Shown: positions 7,458 through 18,815 of the stretch, piece by piece
How positions within the stretch are numbered: the first letter of the stretch is position 1
Layout of the letters: the number at the start of each line of letters is the position of its first letter
Source of the DNA: an uncultured Methanobrevibacter sp.
GTDB taxonomy: Archaea; Methanobacteriota; Methanobacteria; Methanobacteriales; Methanobacteriaceae
Direction: 5' to 3'
Assembly: GCF_902764455.1 (NCBI RefSeq)
Contig: NZ_CACWVY010000024.1
Coordinates: 1-35,253, forward strand
DNA length: 35,253 nucleotides
Position numbers and translations under genes: made by a program
Notes under the pieces: model-generated
Told to the model about the DNA's origin: nothing
Seen by the model: the letters and a program-made list of their open reading frames with translations, nothing else
Databases searched by the model: none

Positions 7458-8906
7458 ATGTCAAATTATCATTTTTTTCATAAAAAGGATTTGGAAAGAA
7501 TTCTTGATGAATGCCTCAATAAAACATTAGGTGAAGTTGATTCTAATAATATTTTTGATAGGACAAAGATACATCCTAAGATTACAGGAATAGCTGGAGA
7601 TGTTATTGAACAATCTGTATTAGGTTATCCTCCAGATACTAGACAAGAACCTGATTTGGATGTTGATGGTGTTAAAGTAGAATTAAAGACAACTGGTATT
7701 AAATATAAAAAGAATAAAACCGAATTTGTTGCTAAAGAACCTATGAGCATTACTGCCGTTTCACCAGATGTTATTGTTGATGAAACTTTTGATGATTCAA
7801 ATTTCTGGCATAAACTAGCTCACTTATTATTTGTTTATTATTTATATGATTCACCAACTACCGTTAAAGCAGCAGGGTATGCAAACTTTCCAATTAAGGG
7901 ATATCAATTTTATGAATTCAATTCTGAAGACACAGAGATATTAAAAAATGACTGGACTATAGTTAGAAACTTTATAAGATACTTACAGGATGAATTTGAT
8001 AATTATGAAGATGAATATCCAAGGATATCCTATGAATTACGACCAAAGTTAATGTATATTGATACTGCTCCTAAATGGCCGCATAAACCTAGATTTAGAT
8101 TAAAGAGAACTGTTGTATCTTCAATTATACAAGATCACTTTGGTGAAACTCTCGAACAACTACCTAAAACATATACATCTTATTCTGAAATTGATGAAAC
8201 CTGTCACAACTTAACAGAACAATATAAAGGAAAATCAATTCAGGAACTTATTGATTTATTGAATATTAATGTTAAAACCGTTAATAAGTCTATTGGTGAA
8301 CAGATTATTGTTAAGATGTTTGGTGGAACCTCTAAAAAAATGCAAGGCATAAAATTATTTAGTAAATTAGGTATTATGGGTAAAACATTAACATTAACGG
8401 AAAGAGGATTAAGAAAAGAAGATATGAAGCTATTCACTATTGATTTTAGCGAGTTTAGTGAAGATATTGAATTCGAAGAATCACAATCTTATGATTACTT
8501 CGCTAATAATCGATTTTTATGCATAATATTCCAAAGACCTCATGCTAAAGCAAAATGGAATGAAAATAACTTTTTAGGATTTAAAATGATCACGTTTGAT
8601 GAAGAATTCATTGAAAATGATGTTCGTAAAACTTGGGAAAGAATTAAAGATCTTGTTGTTAATGATAAATTAGAGGATGTTATTGTCCTGGACAAAAATG
8701 GACAACCACGTAAAAATAGAAGTGGAAATATTATGAGTGCCCCTAATTTCCCTAAGAGTTCAGAAGGAAATGTTTTTGTTAGAGGAACTAGTTCAACATC
8801 AGACGTCAAACCATTGACATTAAATGGAATTAAAATGTATAGACAACAAATGTGGGTCAAAGGACTTTATATTGTTGAAAAATTAGATAGTGAAGATTAT
8901 ATTTAA
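7458..8906 (+). CDS. Type II restriction endonuclease, Sau3AI/MutH family (predicted GATC)
   Basis: The 482-residue protein has the length and two-part design of Sau3AI. The N-terminal half carries the MutH-type catalytic pattern: GIAGDVIEQSVLG (E51), then D68-x6-E75-x-K77 in DLDVDGVKVELKTT. The C-terminal half (from about residue 260: KSIQELIDLL, then GEQIIVKMFGG, KLFSKLGIMGKTL) corresponds to the second, non-catalytic MutH-like domain of Sau3AI, which binds a second site. It is convergent with a C5 methyltransferase ending 9 bp away, the expected partner (M.Sau3AI is also a C5 enzyme). Specificity GATC is inferred from the family, not shown. An ACATTAACATTAACG repeat lies inside the gene at 8385-8399. 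Confidence 0.87.
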   Translation: MSNYHFFHKKDLERILDECLNKTLGEVDSNNIFDRTKIHPKITGIAGDVIEQSVLGYPPDTRQEPDLDVDGVKVELKTTGIKYKKNKTEFVAKEPMSITAVSPDVIVDETFDDSNFWHKLAHLLFVYYLYDSPTTVKAAGYANFPIKGYQFYEFNSEDTEILKNDWTIVRNFIRYLQDEFDNYEDEYPRISYELRPKLMYIDTAPKWPHKPRFRLKRTVVSSIIQDHFGETLEQLPKTYTSYSEIDETCHNLTEQYKGKSIQELIDLLNINVKTVNKSIGEQIIVKMFGGTSKKMQGIKLFSKLGIMGKTLTLTERGLRKEDMKLFTIDFSEFSEDIEFEESQSYDYFANNRFLCIIFQRPHAKAKWNENNFLGFKMITFDEEFIENDVRKTWERIKDLVVNDKLEDVIVLDKNGQPRKNRSGNIMSAPNFPKSSEGNVFVRGTSSTSDVKPLTLNGIKMYRQQMWVKGLYIVEKLDSEDYI

Positions 8907-8914
8907 GATAATAG

Positions 8915-10177
8915 CTAATCTTCCTGTTCAACGATTTTTTCTAAATGTTTTCCTAGCTTTTGAACAATACCAACAACTAAAGCATTACCCATCATGAAAT
9001 ATCTTCTTCTTTCGGTCATGGCTTTAGATTCAACGTTAGTCCAGTTATCTGGGAACATTTGAATCCTTTCAGTTTCAACAGGAGTTAATGTTCTATATAT
9101 ATCATTTTCCTCATCAACGCCAATTATATGGGAACTTCTATTTGTTGTGCTTTCACTAGTAAGCATTGTTCTTGCAGGAACATCTAATTTATCTGGAAAT
9201 GCAATAGCTCCTTCAGAATAACAATAAGTTTCACCGTTTGGTTTTTTCCTTTCAATTCTTTTAGAACCTTTTAGATATTTCCATTTTTCAAGTTTTTCAG
9301 GAGATATAATATATTTTTCATCAACATTATTTTCAAGAATATCTCCCAATGTTTTATATTCACCAAAGTAATTAGGTTCAACTTTATATGTATGAATGTC
9401 TCCATTAATCATGCATCCGGCATTCAGGAATGGAAATTTAAATTCTTCGCTGATGTAAACGATGTCTTCATATTTAGATATGTTTTCATTGTCATCACCT
9501 AATTCAGCATCGCTTATTGGGAAAGTTGATGCGAAAATACCCTCATTATAGATAATTTGTTTTGCTGGAATATTAACCATCTTTTTAAAATAATTTGTAG
9601 ATTCATGATATGCGAAAATAAATACTCTCCTCCTTCTTTGAGGAAAACCATATTCTGCTGCATTAATTACTCTCCATTCAACAGCATAACCATTATCAAG
9701 AAATGACCTTAACATTACTCCAAAGTCACGGCCTCTTTGAGTTGAAGGTGATTTAAGTAATCTATCTACATTTTCAAGTAAAACGAATGAAGGAGTTCTA
9801 GCTTCTAAAACTTTAGCTATATCCCACCATAATACACCTTTCTTGCCTTCAATACCTTTTTCATTTGATAAAGACCTTGCTACAGAATAATCTTGACATG
9901 GAAATCCGCCAACTAAAAGAGTATGTTCTGGAATTATATCTATCTCATTAGTAGTGATTTCATTAATATCTTTACATACATGATTATCAGATTCGCCGAA
10001 TCTTTCACAATAACAATCAAATGCAGCTTGTGTTTTAGTGGATGGTTCCCATTGATTAGCCCAAACGAAATCCCAATTAGGTTTTTCTGTAACTTCATTA
10101 CCGTCAAAAGTTACCTCATTAAATCCACAACGGAATCCTCCAACACCTGCAAATAATTCAACGACAGTTTTATCCAT
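8915..10177 (-). CDS. C5-cytosine DNA methyltransferase, partner of the Sau3AI-like nuclease
   Basis: The 420-residue protein has the ordered C5-methyltransferase motifs: ELFAGVGG (motif I, residues 7-14), GGFPCQDYS with catalytic Cys94 (motif IV), LLENVDRL (motif VI, near 135) and GFPQRRRRVF (motif VIII). The target-recognition region spans about 200-340. It ends with VETERIQMFPDNW and MMGNALVVGIV (motifs IX-X). Methylation of the cytosine in GATC is expected from the nuclease next door, and M.Sau3AI is of similar length. It starts at ATG 10177 with GGAG upstream and converges on the nuclease gene, so each has its own promoter. Confidence 0.95.
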   Translation of the reverse strand: MDKTVVELFAGVGGFRCGFNEVTFDGNEVTEKPNWDFVWANQWEPSTKTQAAFDCYCERFGESDNHVCKDINEITTNEIDIIPEHTLLVGGFPCQDYSVARSLSNEKGIEGKKGVLWWDIAKVLEARTPSFVLLENVDRLLKSPSTQRGRDFGVMLRSFLDNGYAVEWRVINAAEYGFPQRRRRVFIFAYHESTNYFKKMVNIPAKQIIYNEGIFASTFPISDAELGDDNENISKYEDIVYISEEFKFPFLNAGCMINGDIHTYKVEPNYFGEYKTLGDILENNVDEKYIISPEKLEKWKYLKGSKRIERKKPNGETYCYSEGAIAFPDKLDVPARTMLTSESTTNRSSHIIGVDEENDIYRTLTPVETERIQMFPDNWTNVESKAMTERRRYFMMGNALVVGIVQKLGKHLEKIVEQED

Positions 10178-10310
10178 ATTAATTTCTCCGACATCTATTA
10201 TATTTATTTAACAACTATATTAATAATTAACGAGATCATTTGAAAAGTATTTTAATTGAAAAATCAAATAAAATAATAAGATTGAATTCAAATTTTAAGG
10301 GTGAACATTA

Positions 10311-10550
10311 ATGGACGATCTAGAAAAAATACATAACACAATAGATATTATTGCAGAAGACCCAAGAGTTAATGTTTCTAAAATAGATGATTACACATTT
10401 AATATTGTTATTGATGGAGAGTTAATGGATTCATTTGACAAACTTGGAGAAATTCAAAGTAAGTTAGAAGAAAGTTGTTCTGATGAATACTCACTTAAAA
10501 CTATCTATGGCGATGGACAAGATGCAAAATTAATTTTAGAAAAGAACTAG
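10311..10550 (+). CDS. Hypothetical small acidic protein
   Basis: The 79-residue acidic protein has an alternating strand/helix pattern (VSKIDDYTFNIVIDGELMDS, DEYSLKTIYGDGQDAKLIL). It is not recognised. GGGTGA precedes ATG 10311. It is followed at 15 bp by the DUF2958-like gene, and the two form a short rightward operon lodged between the methyltransferase and the collagen-like fibre cluster. The strong negative charge and location beside R-M genes leave an anti-restriction role open, without direct evidence. Confidence 0.65.
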   Translation: MDDLEKIHNTIDIIAEDPRVNVSKIDDYTFNIVIDGELMDSFDKLGEIQSKLEESCSDEYSLKTIYGDGQDAKLILEKN

Positions 10551-10565
10551 CTATGGAGCTATACC

Positions 10566-10844
10566 ATGACAGACGTTTTTGAAAAAAATAATATTGAATT
10601 ACCAACTATCGAAGATGCAGATAAAATGGATAATCCACCAATTGTTGCACGCTTTACCAATGGTGATTGGGATTGGTATGTTCTAGCTGGTGAAAAACTT
10701 GATAATGGAGATTATCTATTATATGGCCTTGTAGATGGAATAGAAAAAGAAATGGGAACATTTACTTTAAGCCAAATAAAAGATGTTTCAGCCACATTAA
10801 CACCTGACTTTGACAGTATTGGCTTATATGATTTAAAAAGCCAA

Positions 10845-10850
<6 letters not shown>
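10566..10850 (+). CDS. DUF2958-like protein
   Basis: The 94-residue protein contains [20 protein letters not shown], then [20 protein letters not shown] and FTLSQI. This matches the pattern of DUF2958 proteins (P-x-V-x-x-F, W-x-W-Y, D-G-D-x-x-x-x-G-L-V, E-x-G-x-F-x-L-x-x-I), which are found on plasmids and phages near anti-restriction and replication genes. The biochemical function of the family is not known to me. Its 3' end overlaps the convergent collagen-like gene by 6 bp. The upstream neighbour is 15 bp away. Confidence 0.7.
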
Positions 10851-12116
<1,266 letters not shown>

Positions 12117-12120
12117 ATTA

Positions 12121-13281
12121 TCACCTTATTGGAGTTTTTATTTCAACCTCTTTAATGGTAAATTTACTTAAATAATTACCCCATGATTGTTGTACATTTC
12201 CGAAATGCAGTGGTTTAGTTTTATCCACATCAGAGTATGGATTATCGTATATGTATGATTTTAGGAAATATACAGTTGATATTAATTCATTGTTTTCATC
12301 ATATAGTTTCATCACGTAATTCTCATCTTCAGGATTATTTGTAAATATTACACTATACTCAGCATTCTTTTCAAGAGTTACAGAACTGTCTGATATCGTA
12401 TAGAGGTCTTCCAAGTAATCACCAATGCCTAAAATTCCCGGCTTTGAACCTATTACTCCAATGTAGACTCCGCCAATTCCATCTGTGTTGACACAGAAGC
12501 CAAAGCCACCATAATTATAATACCCGTCTATTTTGAATTTGAATTTGATTTGCATTGGATCATTGTAATATACAGGGCTTCCTTGTTTGACTAGTGCTCC
12601 TATGAAAATTGGATCTTCAAAAAAACTTGGCTCACCAGTTAAATAAAACTCTCCTGCATTGTCACTAGCTAAGCCTACATTTTTTGCAGCATATGCATTA
12701 ATGAAATTGCTTTCAAAGTCAGAAGATATATCAGCTATTGATTCATCAGATAATGTCTCCCAGTAAGTTCCGCATGGAGGTATTGGCTCTGATTTACAGG
12801 CTGAAGAATTGTAAGGAAGAAAAACTTCAATAAAATTATATTTATCTGAATCTTCTACAGGATGCATTGCAAAGCATGTTCCTGCATCATTAACGACCGC
12901 TCCATTTGGTGTTAATGCTATTCTGTCTTTAACATTAATGTTTTTAATTCCACTAGCTAGTTTAAATCTAAATATATGGCCTAGAATTAAAATAGCCGTT
13001 TTTCTTTTTCCTCCAGTCATTGTAACTGGATTGTTAACGGCAATGCCCATGATTAAGCAGTCCTCATTATCTTCACAGTATCTTCTCACATGAATTTTTC
13101 CTATTTGAGATTTGCTTGATAGAGTTACAACATCTTCAGCATGAATCTTTACTCCGGAATAATCATAAGCTTTAACACTACCGCTTGGAATAACATTAAC
13201 GGTTTCCGTTATATCTCCCTCATCTAATAGGAATGTTGTAATCTCTTTTCGCTCTTCCAACAAAACAATTGTATCGTCCAT
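12121..13281 (-). CDS. Decoration-domain protein with C-terminal lectin-like domain
   Basis: The 386-residue protein is a modular fusion. Residues 1-165 repeat the capsid decoration protein ([55 protein letters not shown]). Residues 175-386 form a beta-rich domain of concanavalin-like type ([40 protein letters not shown], a series of strands ending [13 protein letters not shown]). The natural reading is a head-bound protein that displays a carbohydrate-binding domain. ATG 13281 is preferred over the in-frame GTG nine bases upstream, which lies inside the RBS GTGATAATTATG. It sits 4 bp from the collagen gene downstream and 5 bp from the gene upstream, so it is co-transcribed. Confidence 0.8.
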   Translation of the reverse strand: MDDTIVLLEERKEITTFLLDEGDITETVNVIPSGSVKAYDYSGVKIHAEDVVTLSSKSQIGKIHVRRYCEDNEDCLIMGIAVNNPVTMTGGKRKTAILILGHIFRFKLASGIKNINVKDRIALTPNGAVVNDAGTCFAMHPVEDSDKYNFIEVFLPYNSSACKSEPIPPCGTYWETLSDESIADISSDFESNFINAYAAKNVGLASDNAGEFYLTGEPSFFEDPIFIGALVKQGSPVYYNDPMQIKFKFKIDGYYNYGGFGFCVNTDGIGGVYIGVIGSKPGILGIGDYLEDLYTISDSSVTLEKNAEYSVIFTNNPEDENYVMKLYDENNELISTVYFLKSYIYDNPYSDVDKTKPLHFGNVQQSWGNYLSKFTIKEVEIKTPIR

Positions 13282-13286
13282 AATTA

Positions 13287-14306
13287 TCACGCTTCATATG
13301 TCCATGGTTCTACACTTATGCTTTCCCATTGAATGTGTCCTCCTGCATCATAAATCATTATTGCAGGATAAAAAGTATTGAATGTTATTTTATCACTTAT
13401 ATCGGCATCATATGTGAAATCATATGTACTGCCATGCCTTATTGTAGCTTTAACATGTCCATTATCAAAATACAAATCAAAATAATACATTTGAGAATCC
13501 AATGTTAATTGTCCGGTTGTAATATTAACATCCCGCACTACATGATCAGAAGTAGAATATTTCAATCCTTTTTTACCAGGATATGCTCCAAGTTCAAGAA
13601 TCTTTGTATCACGATAATGGCTTAATGAATTTGAATTGACTAAAGCTATTGCATCACCCCATCCAGAATTACTATCCTTTTTCTGAAAAATAGCTGCCTG
13701 TATATGTATTCCATTTGTCCCGCCAATACCGTTGGAGTATACTTTAGGTATTGCCATTACAACACTACCAGTTCCAACAGCTTTAGCAAGATTATAAACT
13801 TCATAATAGCTCACAGAAGTTACATTAAATGTATGTGTGGTGCTTGTCGGATATTTTACAATATCATAGCTTCCGGTATTGTAGTCCCAAGCATAATCAT
13901 CAAAGCTTACAAATGGAACGCAAGTGTAATTAATATTAATCACTTCTTTTCTTCCGACTCTGCAGACTACTGTTCCTGTTGCATTCTGAACATACTGCAC
14001 TGTAACAGATGAGACCCCATTACTGTTTGTTCTAACGGTACTGTGAGTTCCATTAATCCACCAGTCAACAGGGACATTACTGTCTTCCAGTGTTACGCTG
14101 TATGTAAATCCCTCTGGAGCCACTACAGTTGATTTTACCGTGGAGACGATTGTTACACCAAACATCATGACCAACCGTTCTGCAAGCTCAAATATTGTGA
14201 GACTATTATCCCACCAGATATTATACTCTGTTAATTTGTTTCTGAGTTTAGTTCTAACTGCTCCAAGCCTTGTGTTTTCTAAAATAACATTACTGGCTAT
14301 GCTCAC
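13287..14306 (-). CDS. Fibre/adhesin protein with Ig-like and lectin-like domains
   Basis: The 339-residue protein begins with a helical segment (VRTKLRNKLTEYNIWWDNSL, then TIFELAERLV) that is shared in pattern with the next protein upstream, probably a docking motif. Residues about 55-130 look like a bacterial Ig-like strand set (VAPEGFTYSVTLEDSNVPVD, NATGTVVCRVGRKEV). Residues 135-339 are a beta sandwich resembling concanavalin-type lectins. The start is GTG 14306, supported by GGAGGTGTTAAT directly upstream. The role in attachment to host surface glycans is inferred. Confidence 0.75.
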   Translation of the reverse strand: MSIASNVILENTRLGAVRTKLRNKLTEYNIWWDNSLTIFELAERLVMMFGVTIVSTVKSTVVAPEGFTYSVTLEDSNVPVDWWINGTHSTVRTNSNGVSSVTVQYVQNATGTVVCRVGRKEVININYTCVPFVSFDDYAWDYNTGSYDIVKYPTSTTHTFNVTSVSYYEVYNLAKAVGTGSVVMAIPKVYSNGIGGTNGIHIQAAIFQKKDSNSGWGDAIALVNSNSLSHYRDTKILELGAYPGKKGLKYSTSDHVVRDVNITTGQLTLDSQMYYFDLYFDNGHVKATIRHGSTYDFTYDADISDKITFNTFYPAIMIYDAGGHIQWESISVEPWTYEA

Positions 14307-14320
14307 ATTAACACCTCCAC

Positions 14321-15175
14321 TTATTCTGGTTCATAATATATTTTAGTAGCTTTTGTAAGACAGGTCGTGTGGCTGCTTGTTTTGTAGGCGTCACTGCCGT
14401 ATGCTCCAAAGACTATCTCGTCTGAATTCCATGTATTGAATGGATCCCATGTTCCTGACATTATTTCATTGTTGTTATTGTCCTTGAAAAGATAGTTCAT
14501 TTCATAGTCATCACCTTTTTCAAGTATCATTGTTCCTTCAGGAAATGGATCATCACCTGCAACTGAACTTCTTGGAACACCCCATCCTCCGTCAAATGAA
14601 AAGACTCCAGGATATCCTCCAATAGAACCTATGAATGTACCGACATATCCATCAGCATTATAATCTTTAACCAATCCGGATTCTGAATAGTTTGCATCTA
14701 TCATGAATCCTATTCCCATCAGTCCATTCCATCCATCTGTTATTTCGAATTTTGATTCAATCCTCCATCCGTTATTGTCACCATAATAATAGGTTCCCGG
14801 CGAAGTGTTGAATTTACCAAATGTGGCCGTATAATACCATCCGTCTTCCTGGAACTGGTTTTGAGTAGTGTCACTGATATAGGTTACATAATAATTTCCA
14901 TTATTGGCACTTGACCATGCTGCAGAGCTGATATTCGACATCTTATATAATGTTCCTAGCTTGCCTGCAGTATTTGGATTAACATTAACATCCGTTTGAA
15001 ATATTGGAAGAATCACATACCTGTCAATCAGCTGACTGATACTGTCTGATTGATCATAGCTGATTCCTGCATTTGTCAAACCGGCTCTTAGATTATTTCT
15101 TAATGTTGTTAATCTTGAATTCATTGTCTGTTCATTAGCTAGGATTTGTGAAAAGTCTGGAGGAGTGAAACTCAT
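14321..15175 (-). CDS. Fibre/adhesin protein with lectin-like domain
   Basis: The 284-residue protein has an N-terminal helical motif (LTTLRNNLRAGLTNAGISYD, then SISQLIDRYV) equivalent to that of the 13287 gene. It is followed by a beta-rich domain with many aromatic residues and glycines (YYVTYISDTTQNQFQEDGWY, WNGLMGIGFMIDANY, TFIGSIGGYPGVFSFDGG). The layout parallels the C-terminal part of the 12121 protein ([34 protein letters not shown]), so these domains are probably paralogous lectin folds. It lies 5 bp after the short collagen-like gene. Confidence 0.75.
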   Translation of the reverse strand: MSFTPPDFSQILANEQTMNSRLTTLRNNLRAGLTNAGISYDQSDSISQLIDRYVILPIFQTDVNVNPNTAGKLGTLYKMSNISSAAWSSANNGNYYVTYISDTTQNQFQEDGWYYTATFGKFNTSPGTYYYGDNNGWRIESKFEITDGWNGLMGIGFMIDANYSESGLVKDYNADGYVGTFIGSIGGYPGVFSFDGGWGVPRSSVAGDDPFPEGTMILEKGDDYEMNYLFKDNNNNEIMSGTWDPFNTWNSDEIVFGAYGSDAYKTSSHTTCLTKATKIYYEPE

Positions 15176-15180
15176 TTTAA

Positions 15181-15669
15181 TTAGCTCCCGAGTAAGTTAA
15201 GATTAGATGTTTGTGTGGATGTTATTGTTCCAATACTTGTTTGAATATTTTGAATAGCAGTAGCTACCGGTGCATTCTTGATTGCGTTAGTGTTATCTGT
15301 TGTATCTAAAGAGCTTGCAAGATTAACAGGGCCAGTTGCTCCAGTAGCTCCGGTAGCACCAGTTGCACCTGTTGCGCCAGTAGCACCTGCTGCTCCTCTG
15401 ATTGAAACTCTTGATGTTGATACTGCTGAAGTTCCTGAGATTGATGTTATCTGATATCTGTAATAGCTGTAGACAATTATATCTCCGACCTTTGGAGAAA
15501 ATCCAGTAGGTCCTACAAGCTTTGTTGTATCGAATGTATAATTTGGAGTTGTTGGTGCAGTAGTTGTTGTCCAGATTGCATTTGATTTTTCACCTGTTGC
15601 ACCAGTATCTCCTTTAGCACCAGTATTTCCAGTATCACCTTTTAGTATTCCTACATTTACCCATGCCAT
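15181..15669 (-). CDS. Short collagen-like protein
   Basis: The 162-residue protein starts [20 protein letters not shown], the same opening as the 15758 protein ([17 protein letters not shown]). It has a short triplet block, a globular insert (SPKVGDIIVYSYYRYQITSI), a second block of ATG repeats (GATGATGATG) and a helical C-terminus rich in N, T and S. AAGGTGAT precedes ATG 15669. An intrinsic-type terminator lies upstream, so this gene and those downstream may be expressed at a different level from the 15758 gene. Confidence 0.82.
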   Translation of the reverse strand: MAWVNVGILKGDTGNTGAKGDTGATGEKSNAIWTTTTAPTTPNYTFDTTKLVGPTGFSPKVGDIIVYSYYRYQITSISGTSAVSTSRVSIRGAAGATGATGATGATGATGATGPVNLASSLDTTDNTNAIKNAPVATAIQNIQTSIGTITSTQTSNLNLLGS

Positions 15670-15692
15670 TGTTTATCACCTTTTGTTTGTTT

Positions 15693-15734
15693 TAAAAAAA
15701 AAGGAAGTACACCCGTTAATAGGTAGTACTTCCT
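15693..15734 (-). terminator. Stem-loop plus U9 terminator
   Basis: On the minus strand AGGAAGTAC (15734-15726) pairs with GTACTTCCT (15710-15702) across a 15-base loop and is followed at once by nine T (15702-15694). It lies just after the stop of the collagen-like gene ending at 15758. It looks like a textbook intrinsic terminator inside the leftward surface-protein cluster, which suggests attenuation between its two halves. Confidence 0.7.
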
Positions 15735-15757
15735 ACAGGGATTTATGGAATTGAAAA

Positions 15758-17275
<1,518 letters not shown>

Positions 17276-17280
17276 GTTTA

Positions 17281-17874
17281 TCACATTAATATTTCGAATA
17301 TATGATTTCCTTTAACATCCGGATTGCATTTAACATTAAAGCCATTTCCATTAGCTAGATTGCAAAAATATAAATCTTCAGACAATACTGTATCATTAGA
17401 ATAAGTTACGAATTTAAAATATGGATATGGAAGATGATGAAAGATATCTACCTTGATTAATGCAATTCCAAGGCCACCGCCTTTAACTTCAATTGGTCTA
17501 GGCACTTCATTGATCATTGTAGTGCCTGTGATGCAGTTGTTATCGTTGAAGTCTTTTCCGAAAGTATAGATTATTGTTTGATCTGATTTTGTTCTCTTGC
17601 GATAATACCATCCAAGGGCAATATCTGATTCACATTCCAATAGCTTAACTAATGTGTCTGATGGAAGCTGGATGTCTGAATCTACCATTAACACATAATC
17701 ATAGTTTCCGGCCATTGCATTTTTAGCTATTTGATTTCTTGCTTTAGCGCAATCATAACCTCTGACATAATCAAAGTAAAGAGTATAGCCTTCAGGTCTT
17801 TTAAGGCCGTATATGCTTTTGAAACATTCTGGTTTGATGTTTTCAAATGTTGGAACTGCAATCAATATTTTCAT
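17281..17874 (-). CDS. GT-A fold glycosyltransferase (GT2-like)
   Basis: The 197-residue protein shows the GT-A plan: MKILIAVPTF start, KARNQIAKNAM (44-54), the DXD motif in MVDSDIQLP (Asp65-Asp67), GGGLGIALI (132-140), the catalytic-base region LSEDLYFC (Glu166/Asp167) and a late His191 (GNHIF). It transfers a sugar from a nucleotide-sugar donor to an unknown acceptor. It is embedded between small membrane proteins and the collagen-like genes, overlapping its upstream gene by ATGA. Threonine-rich collagen fibres from the same transcript are attractive acceptors; modification of host cell-surface glycans is the alternative. Confidence 0.85.
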   Translation of the reverse strand: MKILIAVPTFENIKPECFKSIYGLKRPEGYTLYFDYVRGYDCAKARNQIAKNAMAGNYDYVLMVDSDIQLPSDTLVKLLECESDIALGWYYRKRTKSDQTIIYTFGKDFNDNNCITGTTMINEVPRPIEVKGGGLGIALIKVDIFHHLPYPYFKFVTYSNDTVLSEDLYFCNLANGNGFNVKCNPDVKGNHIFEILM

Positions 17875-18128
17875 TGTTCTTTCTCCAGCTTTTCTATTCT
17901 CTCTTCCAATTCATCCAAGTTAATCTGGTCTTCTTTCTCATATCTATATTCATAAAAGTCAATTGCTGTAACAATAACAATAGCTACAGCAAATGGTATT
18001 AGTCCTTCCAGTAAAGCATATTTGGTTGCATTGGTCATTATGATGTTGATAGCTACAGCCGTTAATACGGCACTTGATATTGTTTTGGTAAAGTTACAAA
18101 GGAATATCTTCTTTTTTAATCTGTTCAT
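17871..18128 (-). CDS. Small membrane protein with C-terminal coiled coil (holin-like?)
   Basis: The 85-residue protein has two predicted membrane helices (about residues 14-33, TISSAVLTAVAINIIMTNAT, and 39-58, LEGLIPFAVAIVIVTAID). A charged coiled coil follows (DELEERIEKLEKEQ). The start ATG 18128 follows GGAGG by 11 bases; a TTG further upstream is in frame but overlaps that site. It overlaps the glycosyltransferase start by ATGA. Size and topology match holins, and another two-helix protein lies next to it, but the endolysin is far away at 34290. A membrane anchor for surface glycosylation is another possibility. Confidence 0.65.
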   Translation of the reverse strand: MNRLKKKIFLCNFTKTISSAVLTAVAINIIMTNATKYALLEGLIPFAVAIVIVTAIDFYEYRYEKEDQINLDELEERIEKLEKEQ

Positions 18129-18152
18129 GATAACAATATCCTCCAAAGAAGC

Positions 18153-18404
18153 TTATTGCTTTTCAGGACAACCCAAAACTTTTTTAGTTTGTTTTTTAGC
18201 GTCTTCAACATCGCCTTCTCCTCTTATCCTACTTGCATAATGGCTAGCTATACCTAACACTATCATTAGGATACAGTAAGGAACAGTATTTTCACTAATG
18301 CCTAACGCTTCTGAATATAACATGATTACTGGAATAGCAGTGACTAAAAATGAAGTTAATATGTCAATATCCTTTCTATTGGCTTCTAACCATTCATAAA
18401 TCAT
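18153..18404 (-). CDS. Small two-helix membrane protein (holin-like?)
   Basis: The 83-residue protein has two hydrophobic segments (about 15-34, LTSFLVTAIPVIMLYSEAL, and 41-60, VPYCILMIVLGIASHYASRI). A charged, lysine-rich cytoplasmic tail follows (VEDAKKQTKKVLGCPEK). The pattern is that of phage holins. It starts at ATG 18404, overlapping the end of the upstream gene by 11 bp. I cannot separate a holin from a virion membrane protein by sequence. Confidence 0.65.
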   Translation of the reverse strand: MIYEWLEANRKDIDILTSFLVTAIPVIMLYSEALGISENTVPYCILMIVLGIASHYASRIRGEGDVEDAKKQTKKVLGCPEKQ

Positions 18405-18564
18405 TACTGTTTACCTCCTCGACAAATGGCTCATTAGTATGACTTAAAATTATACCGTCCACGCAAATCTTTTCTTCAGTCCTGTATACTTCCTCTGCGT
18501 TTTCTTCTATGCTCATCCAGGATTCGTATTCCTCGATTGTATCAAAGTATTTTATGTATTTCAT
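18394..18564 (-). CDS. Hypothetical 56-residue acidic protein
   Basis: This short acidic protein (MKYIKYFDTIEEYESWMSIE start) resembles in style the small connector or chaperone proteins found between fibre genes of phages, but belongs to no family I recognise. ATG 18564 is preceded by GGGAGG at good spacing. It overlaps the stop of the upstream gene (ATGA) and the start of the downstream membrane protein, so it is translationally coupled to both. Confidence 0.6.
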   Translation of the reverse strand: MKYIKYFDTIEEYESWMSIEENAEEVYRTEEKICVDGIILSHTNEPFVEEVNSNDL

Positions 18565-18752
18565 TGTGCCTCCCAAGTAATTGAATAATATAAAATACCA
18601 TCTTCAATTTTAAATGATATTACGGGTTTTACGGCATAAGGATAACCACTATCGACGTATTTAGTTCCGTTCCAGTAAAACCAGTGACCTGTTGATTGGT
18701 CAATGTATGGTCCTTTGTTTTCTAAAGTTCCGACTAGTTTCCTTATTGTCAT
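18561..18752 (-). CDS. Small fibre-associated protein
   Basis: The 63-residue protein contains DQSTGHWFYWNGTKYVDSGY, a pattern seen in phage fibre N-termini just before collagen or receptor-binding parts (a W-x-x-W-x-x-G-T-x-Y-V-D-S-G hairpin). The rest is a short beta domain. It is the first gene after the TATA box at 18805-18815 and overlaps the next gene by ATGA. It may be a fibre capping or joining piece. Confidence 0.6.
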   Translation of the reverse strand: MTIRKLVGTLENKGPYIDQSTGHWFYWNGTKYVDSGYPYAVKPVISFKIEDGILYYSITWEAQ

Positions 18753-18804
18753 AATAACAACCTCGCTATAATATTATATGTTTTATTATATATTTTATTA
18801 TTTT

Positions 18805-18815
18805 GTTTATATAAA
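18805..18815 (-). promoter_or_regulatory. TATA box for the small-protein/glycosyltransferase/fibre operon
   Basis: The minus strand reads TTTATATAAAC about 55 bases upstream of ATG 18752. It overlaps the last codons of the upstream gene. It is the best promoter for the leftward run from 18752 to at least the terminator at 15693. Confidence 0.5.
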
